The notes under the pieces are model-generated. The model had not been told where the DNA came from, searched no databases, and worked only from the letters and a program-made list of their open reading frames with translations. A program made the position numbers and the translations under genes. From Drechmeria coniospora (lineage: Eukaryota > Ascomycota > Sordariomycetes > Hypocreales > Ophiocordycipitaceae), in contig NC_054389.1 in NCBI RefSeq assembly GCF_001625195.1, positions 11,466,520 to 11,530,519 on the forward strand: a stretch of 64,000 nt of DNA. Reading direction: 5' to 3'. Positions 1 to 11,000 of the stretch are shown piece by piece (within the stretch, counting starts at the first letter, position 1; each line of letters starts with the position of its first letter).

Positions 1-2
1 GG

Positions 3-587
3 GCCGACAACGCCGACGTCAGGCTCACGGCGAAGGGGAGGGAGTGGGGGGTCGTGACGGACGAGCGCTGGAGCGTCTTCTGCGACGAACGGCAGCAGAT
101 GGCCGACCTGACCAGGGCGCTAGAAACGGTGTCCCTGACGTCGGAGCAGTGGCAGCAAAGGGGATTCCGGCTAAGAAACGACTCGAGGCGCCGCAGTGGC
201 ATTGACATGCTGCGCTTGTCCAACGAGCGTTCTCGCGTCGACCTCGACCGGTTGCGCGCCGTGCTGCCCGACATTTCGTCCTACGAGCCTCGGGTGAGGG
301 ACCGCGTGGTTATCGAGGCTTCCTACGCGCCCTACGTGAAGATGCAGGCGGCCGAACGTGGACAGTTTGCTCACGAGGAGAGCGTTCGACTGCCGCTGGA
401 CCTCGAATATGATCGGATACCTGGCCTGTCTCTTTCGGAGAAGGAGGCGCTCAAAGCAACGCGGCCGCAGACATTGGCACAGGCCCGTCGCATCGAGGGC
501 GTTACTCCGTCAGGAAGTCTTCGCCTCCTTGCTCACGTGCGCCAGCAACCCAGCGGTCACAAGCTAGCGTTTGCGGGACAAAACTGA
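3..587 (+). CDS. MTO1: MTO1/GidA-type tRNA uridine-modifying enzyme, C-terminal part (5' end outside window)
   Basis: Mitochondrial tRNA 5-carboxymethylaminomethyluridine-modifying enzyme of the MTO1/GidA family, which together with the GTPase MSS1/MnmE modifies wobble uridine in mitochondrial tRNAs. Only the last 194 codons lie in the window; the frame is open from base 3 and ends at the TGA at 585-587. The first residues read NADVRLTAKGREWGVV followed by DERW, the end of the conserved FAD-binding part in this family. After it comes the C-terminal helical tRNA/MnmE-binding domain, with the hallmark LEYDRIPGLSLSEKEAL and a terminal RIEGVTPSGSLRLLAHVR block. A GTG-initiated ORF at base 54 is only an internal part of the same frame. 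No intron is visible. The gene converges on CRD1, 460 bases downstream. Identification rests on the strongly conserved C-terminus; the catalytic half is not seen. Confidence 0.93.
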   Translation, partial: ADNADVRLTAKGREWGVVTDERWSVFCDERQQMADLTRALETVSLTSEQWQQRGFRLRNDSRRRSGIDMLRLSNERSRVDLDRLRAVLPDISSYEPRVRDRVVIEASYAPYVKMQAAERGQFAHEESVRLPLDLEYDRIPGLSLSEKEALKATRPQTLAQARRIEGVTPSGSLRLLAHVRQQPSGHKLAFAGQN

Positions 588-1047
588 GAACGACGGGATT
601 CATCGAGGGAGAGCTTGAAAAGTTTTTGCCGTGGGCCAGGGAACCTATGACCAGGGAACCTATGGCCAGGGAACCCGAGGCCAGGGAACCCGAGGCCACT
701 GGCTCCATTTGGAATTGTACATGATCCATGTGGGTGCGGTATATGGTGGTGCGTCAATAGACAAAATTGGCCGTGATTCACGCTCGGGCCCGTCCATGGA
801 GGATTTGAAGGCGAAACGAAACACGGCCGGTCGATAACTGTGACGCAAGGACGTAAGGATCCACGGCTCTCGAACGAGCAGTCCATACAGCTACAGGCAT
901 CGCCATGGTGGACGCTCGTTTGCCGTGGCGGCACGAGGTGTTCGATGGTGTGCCCGAGAAAAAGACGGGGACACGCCTGCTGTTGGTACGGGAGAGAGCA
1001 CGACGATAGGGAGGCCGATACGTGTGCAGGACGGGACGGTAAGCCCA
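588..1047. other. Intergenic spacer MTO1-CRD1 (convergent 3' ends)
   Basis: Shared 3' region of two convergent genes. It contains a short 15-bp tandem repeat just after the MTO1 stop. No further gene is supported. Confidence 0.7.
636..697. repeat. 15-bp tandem repeat, 4 copies
   Basis: Four consecutive copies of a unit beginning CCAGGGAAC, starting at 636, 651, 666 and 681. The first two end CTATG(A/G) and the last two CCGAGG, so the array is two pairs of near-identical units. It lies about 50 bases after the MTO1 stop, in the presumed 3' UTR. Confidence 0.9.
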
Positions 1048-2276
1048 TCAAGGCCCCGACTGCTTGAGTATCTTCACGGCGTCCTTGGTGTAGACGTAGC
1101 TGGCACCACTCCATATTGTGGTGGCGACCACGATATATCTGTCTTCCGGTCAGCCGGCCTGTCCACGGGATGCCAACGGTGTCAAGTTTGGTTGGCCCTT
1201 ACTGCAATGCCGTGAGGGTCGAGGACATGTCGGCCCCGATAACCGGCGCGGCGGTGGAGAGGCCGACGAGAGCTAGCTGAAGAACGGTGTTGCATTTGCT
1301 GATGGTCGTGGGGCGCACCTCGGCCGACGGCAGGGAAAAGTCCCAGTAGCGGGCAAAGGTCTTGGGGGCGGGCAGGGAGATCCAGCGGTAGTAAATGGCA
1401 GCGATGCCGAGACCAACATCTCTCCCGAGGATGATGGTAGCCACCCAGACTGATGGTGTTGTGCGTTAGCTAAGCTCGCCGACCCCCTCCGCAGGCATAC
1501 GTACGTGGCAGAGCGCCCTTTATGGCGAGACAGACGGTCAGTATGGTCATGAGCGCCTTGTCGGCCATGGGGTCGATGACGGTGCCCACAACCGTCTTGC
1601 TATTCCATCGGCGGGCGATCCAGCCATCGAGCAGGTCGGTGACGCCGGCATAGGCAAACAAGCCGACAGCCCAGAGGTGCATGTCCTGCAGGACGAGATA
1701 GCCAACAATGGGCGCGGCAACGAGCCTCGTCGCCGTCAGGAAGTTGGGGATGGTGTAAATATTCTCGTGGAGGACGGCAGCGTTGGCAACTCGCGGCGTG
1801 CCCGATACGGCTTCTGGCTTTGGACCGGCCGTTCCCACTGCCGTTCCCATTGCCGCTCCTGGTGCCGCCCCTGCCTTCGCTGCAGGCTTGAGCGGTGTTG
1901 GATTCGCATTCCGAGGGACTTGAGAGCTGCAAGAAGGAGGATGGCACGTCAGCAACTGTGCTCGCAAACAGCCAGCCGGTAGCCCCGTAACAAAGAGGCA
2001 TGCCCGCTTTACGGCATCGACGCATCGGGAGAGAGGAATAAGTGCTCAGCCTTACTGGTTCAACCTCAACTGCAGCAGCAAAGGGGGAGAGAATCGACTT
2101 GGTGATGAGGCCGGTATTGTCGACGCCTGGTCTCGACATGAAGCTCCATAGGAGCGGATTGACGGATGCCACAGAGGTACCGCTCGCAGGCGAGGAAACG
2201 GACAAGGAGGTGCCAGAAGTCGAGGCAGAGAGGCAGCGAGTCTGCTGTTGGTCCGTAAAGGCATCCGGATTTGCAT
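1048..2276 (-). CDS. CRD1: Cardiolipin synthase, CDP-alcohol phosphatidyltransferase family (mitochondrial)
   Basis: Eukaryotic-type cardiolipin synthase, joining CDP-diacylglycerol and phosphatidylglycerol in the inner mitochondrial membrane. Four exons on the minus strand: 2276-2056, 1926-1505, 1449-1203 and 1138-1048. Phases match at all three joins and give 326 aa. Introns show GTAAGG or GTACGT donors, CTGAC/CTAAC branch sites and AG acceptors. Exon 1 encodes an arginine-rich, acid-poor mitochondrial targeting region. An Ala/Pro/Gly/Lys linker follows, then YTIPNFLTATRL and the catalytic signature DGxxAR(x8)GxxxDxxxD around residues 172-195. The next block contains IILGRDVGLGIAAIYYRW. The last exon ends with a hydrophobic segment and YVYTKDAVKIL, as in fungal Crd1. 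The start may be the ATG at 2276 or the in-frame ATG at 2264; both keep the targeting region. Confidence 0.93.
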
Positions 2277-3300
2277 GCTTCGCTTCGCTCTTGCGGCAAC
2301 GCCGTCGGGTTTCCGCTCCGTTCTGTTTTTTTCCTACCCAGCTCTGCCCTCGCGATTGCTTCGTTCCGGTCGTCAAGCGGGGTGGGTATGAAGGAGGGTG
2401 CGCACGTGCCCCGAGACGACTTGAAGGGTAAGCAAGATCGATGGGTTCATTCAAGGATTCAAGGATGTTGTCGGTTGCTGACTCGTATCGTGCCACTGTG
2501 AGGTAATAGTTGGTCGTCAGTCTGTATACAGTAATAAGTATGTCTACTGTATGAATTCCGCAAAGTGAGCCAGAGCTCCAGTCCAATCGGTTGCAACCCA
2601 TGCCTGCCAAGCGGTGGCTCCGTACCAGGTACTAGACCTAGGTGTAAGTTTGTACTAGGTACTGTACTGTAGTTACCGCACAGGTACTTGGCCGTACAGC
2701 ATTACCACCTACATGTACAGTACTTGTACCGTGTGCGGAGTATTTGTAAGAATTGCACCTATCACTGGGTACTGGTGCTGCATTACAGCACTCGCAGGAC
2801 CAGTAGAGCAGTAATTACTTTATGTGCTACGGAGTACATACCTATTAATTAGTACACATACAGATTTCTACAGTACACCTAGTTAGTACGGAGTACATTA
2901 CAGTACATATAAATGCATACCAAGTACCTAGTGCCTACCTAGCAAGCACCTACAGTACATAGTACTCCGTACCTGTAAGCCAACTACTAACAGCAAGTAC
3001 AAGGCACGGTACTACGCTGCGAGGTACCTCGTGCAGCCAACATGATGGCGTGGAGCGGCGATAATGCCTCTCGTGAAGCGCAGTATCAGTTGCTACCTCA
3101 CCACCAACACCAGCACTTGTCGTAATCACCACACAAACAAACCATTGTGTCTGCGAAGTACCAGTCCGTCGGCAGTACCGTGCACGGGTAAAATTATTAT
3201 AATTCTAGTACTTGAACACGCAAGTGCCCTAGGAACGGGGCCGCTACCAATTCCCAGCACTCCAGTTGCTTTGTCGTGCATGGCAGAAATGGCAACGGAG

Positions 3301-3336
3301 CATCACAAGCATCACAAGCATCACAAGCATCACAAA
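3301..3336. repeat. 9-bp tandem repeat (CATCACAAG), about 4 copies
   Basis: CATCACAAG repeats at 3301, 3310 and 3319, with a degenerate fourth unit at 3328. It is a short local slippage array in intergenic DNA. Confidence 0.9.
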
Positions 3337-3569
3337 AATCACGCACGGTAGGGCATATGATGGCTTGCATATGAGCAACCTTTGGCACGAAAAACGAAGC
3401 GTACACATGAAGCGTACACATTACTCATTAAATAATGGACAGCGATACTAGCCAACAATGAACACCATGACTTGCCCCGTGACTCCTCGCGGATATAGTT
3501 AGCATTTTCCCCGTCAACTCCTCGCAGACAGGCGTCCTCTCGCAAGTCTCCTTCCGCAGCATGTTCCTG

Positions 3570-3597
3570 CCCCCCCCCCCCCCCCCCCCAAAAAAAA
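3570..3597. repeat. C20-A8 homopolymer junction
   Basis: A run of about 20 C followed directly by about 8 A. Exact length in such a tract is unreliable in any assembly. Confidence 0.85.
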
Positions 3598-4113
3598 CCC
3601 CCTTCCTTCATCTATATCAACTGAACGGACGGGAAGAAGGCGAGACAAACACAAAGGCGGCCGAAGCCCGTCGCGCTGCCATTCCACTTTCCTTTCCACT
3701 GACGGCATTGCGCTCCTCATCAAGGCGATGTGATGTGCAAGCCTGGGCAAGGCTGAGCAGCAACAAAGACCGTCAACGTCCTCATTCCTTCCTCGCAGTG
3801 GCCCCCTTGCATGACTTGAACTTGCGTGACTCTTTGCTCGTCCCCTTTGTTGCTCTCGCTGTCCGCCGCCGGCTTCCGTTTTCCCGCCTCCTTCATGATA
3901 GGCATGCCATTATCGGCATGCTCCTTCTGCTTCCTCTTTCTCGTCGTCACCTTGGTCATCTTGCTCTCCACTCCGATCAAGTATAGTATGTACATGCACA
4001 TATCCAAGTACGTTGAAACATGCCGGGCAGCGCTTCGGCTCGGAGGAGGACGAGGATGAGGCGTCACATGATGGCAGAGCCACGGGGGCTCGGGCTCTTC
4101 GGAAGCGGCCACG

Positions 4114-5643
4114 TTAGCGGCTCATGCCGCTCGAGCTGCCGTTCCACTTGCCGTTCCACTTGCCGTTCCACGGTCCCGCGGCGCCGTTGGACTGCTCCCC
4201 AAAGTACTGCTGGTCCTGGGTGCCGTCGACGGGCTCAAAGGTCCAAGACTCGGACCCGTCGTCGAGGGCGTACTCCTGCGGTGCCGTCTCGCCGCCGGCA
4301 GCCTCGTCGGTTCCCTTGCTCGAGCGAGGCTCGGGGAAGATGTGGCCGTCCTGGCCGGCCAAGGGGGCGGCGGACCGCTGGGGCAGGAAGTAATGGGATT
4401 GCTGCGAGAGGTAGCCGGTCCCGCCGGCGGCGCCCGTCCTCGACTCGGCGATGGGACCGAGCGTCATGGGCGCCGACATGTCCGACGAGGGAGGGGCGCC
4501 CGGCTCAAAGGTCGAGTGGCGGCGCGGCGAGCCGTGGGCGGGCATGTGGCGGGGGAACTCGTGCGAGATGCTGGCGCTCGCGCCGTAGCGGTTCGGCCGG
4601 CTCGGGTCCAGCGTGTAGTTGCCCTGGCCTTGAGGCGTCGTCGCGTACGTCGTCATCGACGACGAGTCGGGCGGCGGCAGCGACAGCTGGGCCGGCGGCG
4701 TCATCGACGAGGGGAGGTGATGAGGGCCGGCCATGGGCGGCGGCGGCGGCATGCCGGTCGAGATGACCTGGTTGACCGACTCGTCGTACGCGTGAGGCTG
4801 GCCGTGTTGGTAGGGGTAGCCCGACTGGAGGGGGGGCGCGTAGGCCTGGGGCGAGGACTGGAGGCCGGCGGCGTGGGCCGTCGAGTTGGTCCACATGCGG
4901 TGCAGGACGCTGCCGCCGTTGCTGGGGAAGTCGGACGAGACGGAGAGGCCCTGCATGGCGAGGAAGTTGGGGTTGCCGTCCTGGCTGTACTCGACCTCGT
5001 CGATGGGCGAGCGGAAGTGCTGCTCCGAGAGGAGCTCGAGCCGGGGCACGATGCCGATCATGGCGGGATCCTTGGTCGGCGTCCGCAGGCGGCCCCGGGC
5101 CACGTCCTCGACGTTGTAGTAGCTCACGAGGTGGTGGGCGACGCCGCGGAAGAGGATGCTGATGGTCTTCTTGACGAGGCCATCCTGCTTGAAGGGGTAC
5201 GAGTCGACGAGGGAGCCGACGAGGGCCCTCTCGGCGTCGCGGCTGCCGGCGTCGAAGCTGCCGCCGACGGGGTAGTCGGAGACGCTGCCGCGCGTCGACC
5301 GATCGTTCTTGGCCACGCCGCCCGACGGGCTCTTCTTCTTCTTCAGCGCCCGCTTCTTCTCGCCGGGCGGGAACGGCTTCTCGAGCTCGCGGTAGATGAG
5401 GAAGTTGCCGAGGATCCGGCTCGGGCTCCACGAGATGCCGTCGGTCCACCGTTTGATGCCCGAGGCGTGCTCCTCGTAGATGAAGACGCTGCCACTGCGG
5501 ATGATGTCCTGCCTCTCGCGGTCGTGGGGACGACGAGGCACATGGCTGACGCGACCCTGGAAGCTGCTCTCGTACAGGACCAGCGCGTCCGACGTCGACC
5601 CGATGTAACCCTCCCAGGTCGGTTGAAGCGGTGGGCCTGCCAT
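4114..5643 (-). CDS. WOR1: WOPR-domain transcription factor (Wor1/Ryp1/Sge1 class of the Gti1/Pac2 family)
   Basis: DNA-binding regulator of morphology, conidiation and host interaction: Wor1 in Candida, Ryp1 in Histoplasma, Sge1 in Fusarium. A single exon of 509 codons runs from the ATG at 5643 to the TAA at 4116-4114. WOPR part A covers about residues 8-105, with VSHVPRRPHDRERQ, SGSVFIYEEHASGIKRWTDG and SPSRILGNFLIYRELEKPFP. A charged KKRALKKKK linker follows. Part B covers about residues 143-215, with DSYPFKQDGLVKKTIS and HHLVSYY. The remaining 290 residues are low-complexity Pro/Ser/Gln-rich sequence, usual in this class, and end in a 12-bp DNA repeat giving NGKW three times. The match to WOR1/SGE1 rather than the shorter Pac2 class rests on these blocks. 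The 5' side faces about 9.25 kb with no recognisable gene. Confidence 0.93.
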   Translation of the reverse strand: MAGPPLQPTWEGYIGSTSDALVLYESSFQGRVSHVPRRPHDRERQDIIRSGSVFIYEEHASGIKRWTDGISWSPSRILGNFLIYRELEKPFPPGEKKRALKKKKSPSGGVAKNDRSTRGSVSDYPVGGSFDAGSRDAERALVGSLVDSYPFKQDGLVKKTISILFRGVAHHLVSYYNVEDVARGRLRTPTKDPAMIGIVPRLELLSEQHFRSPIDEVEYSQDGNPNFLAMQGLSVSSDFPSNGGSVLHRMWTNSTAHAAGLQSSPQAYAPPLQSGYPYQHGQPHAYDESVNQVISTGMPPPPPMAGPHHLPSSMTPPAQLSLPPPDSSSMTTYATTPQGQGNYTLDPSRPNRYGASASISHEFPRHMPAHGSPRRHSTFEPGAPPSSDMSAPMTLGPIAESRTGAAGGTGYLSQQSHYFLPQRSAAPLAGQDGHIFPEPRSSKGTDEAAGGETAPQEYALDDGSESWTFEPVDGTQDQQYFGEQSNGAAGPWNGKWNGKWNGSSSGMSR

Positions 5644-6234
5644 TGGAGCTTATCCGAGAGCCAAGACCAGGGTGCAGGAGGAAGCTCCTGCTACGCCTAC
5701 GATGTGGGAATCGTGTCTTTGTCTCGGTGCGCGTCTCCCGCTCCGAGAGAGAGAGTTTGGGAGGGGCGGGCGGGCGGACGGGGGGAGGGGGGTGGGTGAG
5801 GAGGACAAGGCCGGAAGGTACGGGAGAGAACAGGTGGGAGAAGGAGAGAAGGATAGATAGAGTTGGGCGGGCAGGTACGGATAGAGTTGGATAGGTATGG
5901 ATAGAGTTGGACGGAGAGGGAGAGAGTTGGCGGCCGGAGAGGAAGGAGAGAGTTGGAGCGAGAAGAGAGAGAGAGAGCTAGCGGAGAAGAAGCAAGGCAA
6001 GAAGAAAAGAATGAAGCGGGAAAGATGGGGAGACGTCGGGACGATGCGACGACTCCGGGCGGACGAGTGATGGGACCTCGTGGATTACTTCTTGCGTTGT
6101 ATGGCAGCGTACGAGAAGCAGCCAAGGCGGACGGCGAGGAGAGACATATAAAAGGTAAAGGTTCGAGAGGCGAGGGGAGGCGTCAAAGATGCGGGAAGAC
6201 GGGGGGAGATGTATGCCGCGTGGGAAGGTGGGAA

Positions 6235-6249
6235 GGGGGGGGGGGGGGG
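6235..6249. repeat. Poly-G run of about 15
   Basis: Homopolymer G tract within purine-rich DNA about 600 bases upstream of the WOR1 start. Its length is unreliable. Confidence 0.8.
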
Positions 6250-6605
6250 AGTGCGGTGGCAGTCTCCGAAGCGGGGACCAGGCGAGAATAGAGTTCACCA
6301 GACGCATAGGGCTGCCGGCGAGTCGGAAGCCATGAGATACAAGCGGCGGTGGTGTCGTCCATGGCCGCCGGCAGGAATTTCCAGTGCCATTGCCTGCCTG
6401 GCGGGCGGCGGGCGGTAGATGGTAGCAGGCGGACGTGGGTATCCAGATGGTCAGGACGTCGAGCGCGCGTGCGGCATTCGGATGCCGCATCGCCGTCATC
6501 GACAGAGCTGCAGGCTACAAGCGACCTAGCAGACCATCGCTGCAGGTACTAGCACTAGCGCCGACGCTCGCTCAGGTGGGCACGCACAACCACTAGGCAA
6601 GTACA

Positions 6606-6667
6606 GTACAAGCAGCAGTACAAGCAGCAGTACAAGCAGCAGTACAAGCAGCAGTAGCAGCAGCAGT
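6606..6667. repeat. 12-bp tandem repeat (GTACAAGCAGCA), about 4 copies plus AGC tail
   Basis: GTACAAGCAGCA repeats from 6606 and grades into a short (AGC)n tract. It is a slippage array in the gene-free region. Confidence 0.9.
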
Positions 6668-7877
6668 CATGCACTGTAGCTGCAGTCTTGGGTACATGGT
6701 GTACTTGTCGGCCAAGTACCGTCAGGCTAACCACTCCTGTGCACGCGGTCGCCAATACCGACCAGGAACTAGTACCAATCGGACGGCGGCCCCCACGAGG
6801 CTTTCGCTTGCGATGGCGGCTGCTGGCTGCGCCGGCAAGGAAGCTTCGAGATGATTGGAAGTGGAAGAATTCGTCGTCGGTCTACTCGACTAGCAGGTGC
6901 CGTACCTAATTACCTGCGTGAGCGTGGCAGCTGTACGTCGAAATGCGCGGTGCTCTCCGTCGCCGAGCGAGCAGGTCGTCTCGGGGTCAACGAGCCTGGG
7001 TTAGGCAGGCAATTTCTCCTCTTCCGTTCGCTGCACGGCCGGTCCCTCGCCTCACCTCGCTCCCCTCACCTCACCTTCGTCTCACCTCGCCTCGCCTCAG
7101 CTCCCGTCCATGTGCATTAGTCCAATCGAGGCATGCCCATCCATCGCCCTCCATGCCCAATCCATCCACCGTCCGGCCCTGTCGGCCAGATCCAGCAACG
7201 GAAGCGGAGACGCCAGATGGGCGAATCTTGCGCCCCCCCATGCACCCTCTCGCTCGTTCGTGGCGAGTGGGAAAAGCCACGAGGACGCATGGCCCGCTCG
7301 CCATGTCACTAGGGACCCGTCGGTGCTCCAAGCAAGTACTTGCGTTCAGGTCAAGCTTGCCGCGCAAGTGGGGGTAGCAGCTCGGTCGAAGCACAGGCGC
7401 GATCTCCATGCTTGCCGTACGTTCTCGGACACGGCAGCAGCAGCTAACGACTGCCGCGGCTGCGCCAAGCACACGATGAACCGGAAGGCAGGCCGTACCT
7501 AGTGCGGAGCCCGGAGTGGAGCGCAGGTTCGACCCCCTATTAGCACTCTTAGTCCTCGCTTGTACTCCGTACTTGGCAGCTACCTAATTACTTGGGAACA
7601 TGCAAGTGCTGTACTTGCACGTACGTGTACGGAGTCGACGCAAGTGCAGGCACGGAGAAAAGGAGCGGCACCGCATGCACGCTTGCACTGTGCTGTAAGC
7701 AGGTGTTCCGTCCCATCAAGGTACCTGGCAAGTACGGAGTACCTGCTTGCAGCATCCTGGGTGGGCATGCCGGAGTCCGTGCTGGAAACCAGAGGGAGGT
7801 CACCATGCATGGGCCCAACACATGAGCACTCCCACCGTCGTCACGCACCCGCGCACCCTGCGAGAGCACGGCATACC

Positions 7878-8095
7878 AGCACACAAATGTACATGGAATT
7901 GCAGCACACAAATGTACATGGAATTGCAGCACACAAATGTACATGGAAGTGCAGCACACAAATGTATATGGAAGTGCAGCACACAAATGTACATGGAATT
8001 GCAGCATACAAATGTACATGGAATTGCAGTATACTTACAAATGTACATGGAATTGCAGCATACAAATGTACTTGCATGGAATTGCAGCACGCACA
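7878..8095. repeat. 25-bp minisatellite, about 8 copies
   Basis: The unit contains ACACAAATGTACATGGA and ends ATTGCAG; copies begin near 7881, 7906, 7931, 7956, 7981 and 8006. Two later copies are altered by short insertions (a CTT-containing one near 8034 and a CTTG one near 8070). Substitutions such as GTATATGG mark individual units. Because 25 is not a multiple of three, the long Met/Tyr/Cys-rich ORFs across it in several frames are artefacts. Confidence 0.93.
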
Positions 8096-11000
8096 CGCGG
8101 AGTAAGACCTCCGGAGGACTAAGTACGTAAGTACAGTACGCCCAATGCCAAGGACTACTTGTTCTTGTATTCTGCCGCCCCAGGCCAAGTGCATGGTCCT
8201 ACCAGCTGGAAGCGTACACCTACCGTTCACCTTTCTACGGGCAAGTCAGTACTTACGTGGATGGCGTGCAAGGTCAGCAGTGGCCTCCTGACCTCCTGTA
8301 CTAGTATTTGCTCCACGCGCAGCTGTCCGAGGAAGACACCCAGCAGGCGCTCAAGAACCGGTGAGGACTCGTACGATCACAAGCACAACACAAGCAAGTG
8401 CCGCTACTTGTACTTGGCCAGTACTGGGTCCGTAGTTCAGGATGCCCTTGCACAAGTTGGTGTACATGCCCGGAGCACATCAACGCGATTCTGCAAGAAC
8501 CACAAGTTGGGAGTCCGCGGACGAGCAAGTACACGTACCTGCAGATACGGCGTTCGCACCCCCATTTCCCGATCAGTCTAACCCCCTTTCCCCCCCCCCC
8601 CTCCTCCCTTTCCCCCTTTGGACGGCGCCCCCACCCAGCTCGTAGCGGATGCATGTGCACCTTGGAGTGCAGTAAGTACAGTACAACTACATGTACAAGT
8701 AGAGAGGTACCTACCTGCAAGTACAGTACGTGCACCCGCAAGCACGTGCACCTCCAGGTACGTGCACCTCCAAGTACGTAAGTACACCCGCAAGTATGCA
8801 CAACTACAAGTACTTACTCTGCAGTGTTACTAAGCAGTATTATTACGGCCTGGCTTCTCTCGTGCAGAACATGTACAGTACTTGCATACTCCGTAATGCT
8901 GCGCACTTGCGTGCAAGTGCCGTTGCCGTTGCACCGAACAGTGAGTGTACCATGGACGTTCCGAACACGACCACACGTATGTGTGCTCGGATGCGCGAGC
9001 AGGCGTCCGTGTTCGCCGCGCCGACCGGCTACGGGCTCGGTCGAGTCGCAAAGGGAACGGCATGGCAGCGAGTCAAGCGTAGGGGCGAATCGGTCTCCGA
9101 CGAGGGGAGTGCAAGGAGCATCGGGGGTCCTACAATGCCCGTTGGCCCCTTGGTTTGCCTCGGCCGCGTCATGCACATTTCTCTCCTTCATTCAATCGAG
9201 GTCACCATTCGTGCATGCATGCATCCGGCATGCACATCTGTCTACCTTCCCCCTCTGTTTACACGCACGCAGCGGTAGCCAGCCAGAACCCGCGCACTGC
9301 TACGACGACGACGCCGTCGGACCTGCAAGACGCGAGAGATGATGACGCCACGGCCGGCTCAGCTGGCAATGTGCCAATGCCAAACTCGGCGTCGACGCAG
9401 TCGAGTGAGTGATGCCTTTGTTGCTCCGTACCCTTCATCCATTGGTGCACCTGGATGCGCGGGGACGCTCGAGCGTGCAAGCAGCTGCACCCCTTGGCCC
9501 ATGGCCAGCCATTAACTCACTGCGCCGAGCAGAGCACGTGTGCATTCCAAGGTGGTTACGGAGCACGGAGAGATATAATCCGGCGCCGAGTCCCGTCTTC
9601 TGTGCGCCTTTGCCTTTCCCGCGCGAGTTCCGACACATGACGACGCCCTTCCAAGTTGGTGTGCGTCGGTCGATACGAGGACCTAGGCGTCCTCTTGCAC
9701 CGATACTAGTACGCACTCGTGCACCGACACGTCGACGCCGACGCCCCCATTCGACGATACTCGTGAGTGGGAGAATGTGCGGCACAATGCGAGCACTTAG
9801 TGGTTAGTGCCTTGCGTAGTGCCCGTACAAGCAACACAACCAGGTGTGCACCTGGGCGACTTGGGAGCGCCCCACAACGATGGTGCCTACGGCGACCTGG
9901 GTGGTTGGCTGGTGGCACGAATGCTAGTCCCGGTTCCGGTCTCGAGGGCCGCCAGATCATGGCCCGTCGTTTCCGGCGACCTTGGTCTGCGGGAGGCCAG
10001 CAGCTCCGCAAACACGGCAGCATCGTCACTGGCCCTTTGCCGACACGGCGCCGTCGGCCAGTCCGCCGAGCCGCGCCTCAGCTGTGGCGAGCAGATGCCG
10101 GCACCGCGAACGCTCGACGCAACTCGCACGCAGAATCACAAACGTCACCAGTCTCCTCGCATGGCGCAAGCGGAGCGGGCGAGCATCCTTGCTCTGCCAA
10201 CCGGCGCCGCCCACTCTGCATGCACGCCGTGCATGGCATGTCGGATTGCGTGACGTCGTGCGCAAACATGCTACGCCGTGCGCCGTACACATGGATGCCC
10301 TACGTTTGGAACCGGGTACTTCCAGGTACGCGCAGATTACGCCTGGCACCGAGTGCTCGTGCATGTAACCATTTCGTCGCCGTGCCTATTACGACTCTGG
10401 CAGGTAATTGCAGGCGCTGGCCGGTGCTCGCACCCAGGCCCCGAGGCCCGCAGGCTTATGGCCATGTGCCGCCGCTCGAGGTGGGAGGTGCGCACGAGCA
10501 CACGGACTGTAGGCAGTAATACCTGCCAGGTACGTGCACATGCACATGCATTTACTTGCTGGACGGGGTACAGTAAATGTACATGGCAGTTCCTGTGTCT
10601 GTCCCAAAATACTGGTGGCTGTCACTGCATGCACCCTGGCTCTTGTACCTGTTCTCGGCTGGTGGGCGCTCCAGCCTAAGCCTGTCTGGACCTGCTTGCC
10701 TCCTCGCCTGCATGCGTGAATACGCCGCCTCTGACGAGCACAATGTGCTCCGCAGGCATCTCGGTCGATCGCCCGGAACCTGCAAGGTACCAAACCTGGC
10801 TGCAAGCCAACTGCCATGAAATGCAAGCTCCGAGCAAGTCCCGTGCCGTGCGTTCATCCATTCATTCGACGGGTCGAGCGCCAGTCAGTACAGGTGCACG
10901 ATACGGAGCGCCGAGGGTAAGCACTTACATGTGTAGTACGTAGGTACGTAGGTACCCAGGTGCCTGTATTAGTAGGTAGGTGTACATGTAGTTGTAAGCG

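Larger units (their letters stand above)
2277..4113. other. Intergenic region with GTAC-rich DNA, a short tandem repeat and a C/A homopolymer tract
   Basis: About 1.8 kb between the CRD1 start and the 3' end of the WOPR gene. Bases 2500-3200 are dense in GTAC and TACTCCGTA-like words. A 9-bp repeat lies at 3301 and a C20A8 run at 3570. The ORFs here lack conserved protein features, so I see no gene. Confidence 0.6.

Noticed and set aside
7500..7545. tRNA-like T-loop word GGTTCGAcc
   Set aside because: No matching T stem, no A box and no acceptor stem at the right distance.
7580..8230. Met/Tyr/Cys-rich repeat-protein ORFs on both strands
   Set aside because: Products of the 25-bp minisatellite, whose period is not a multiple of three; no stable reading frame or domain.
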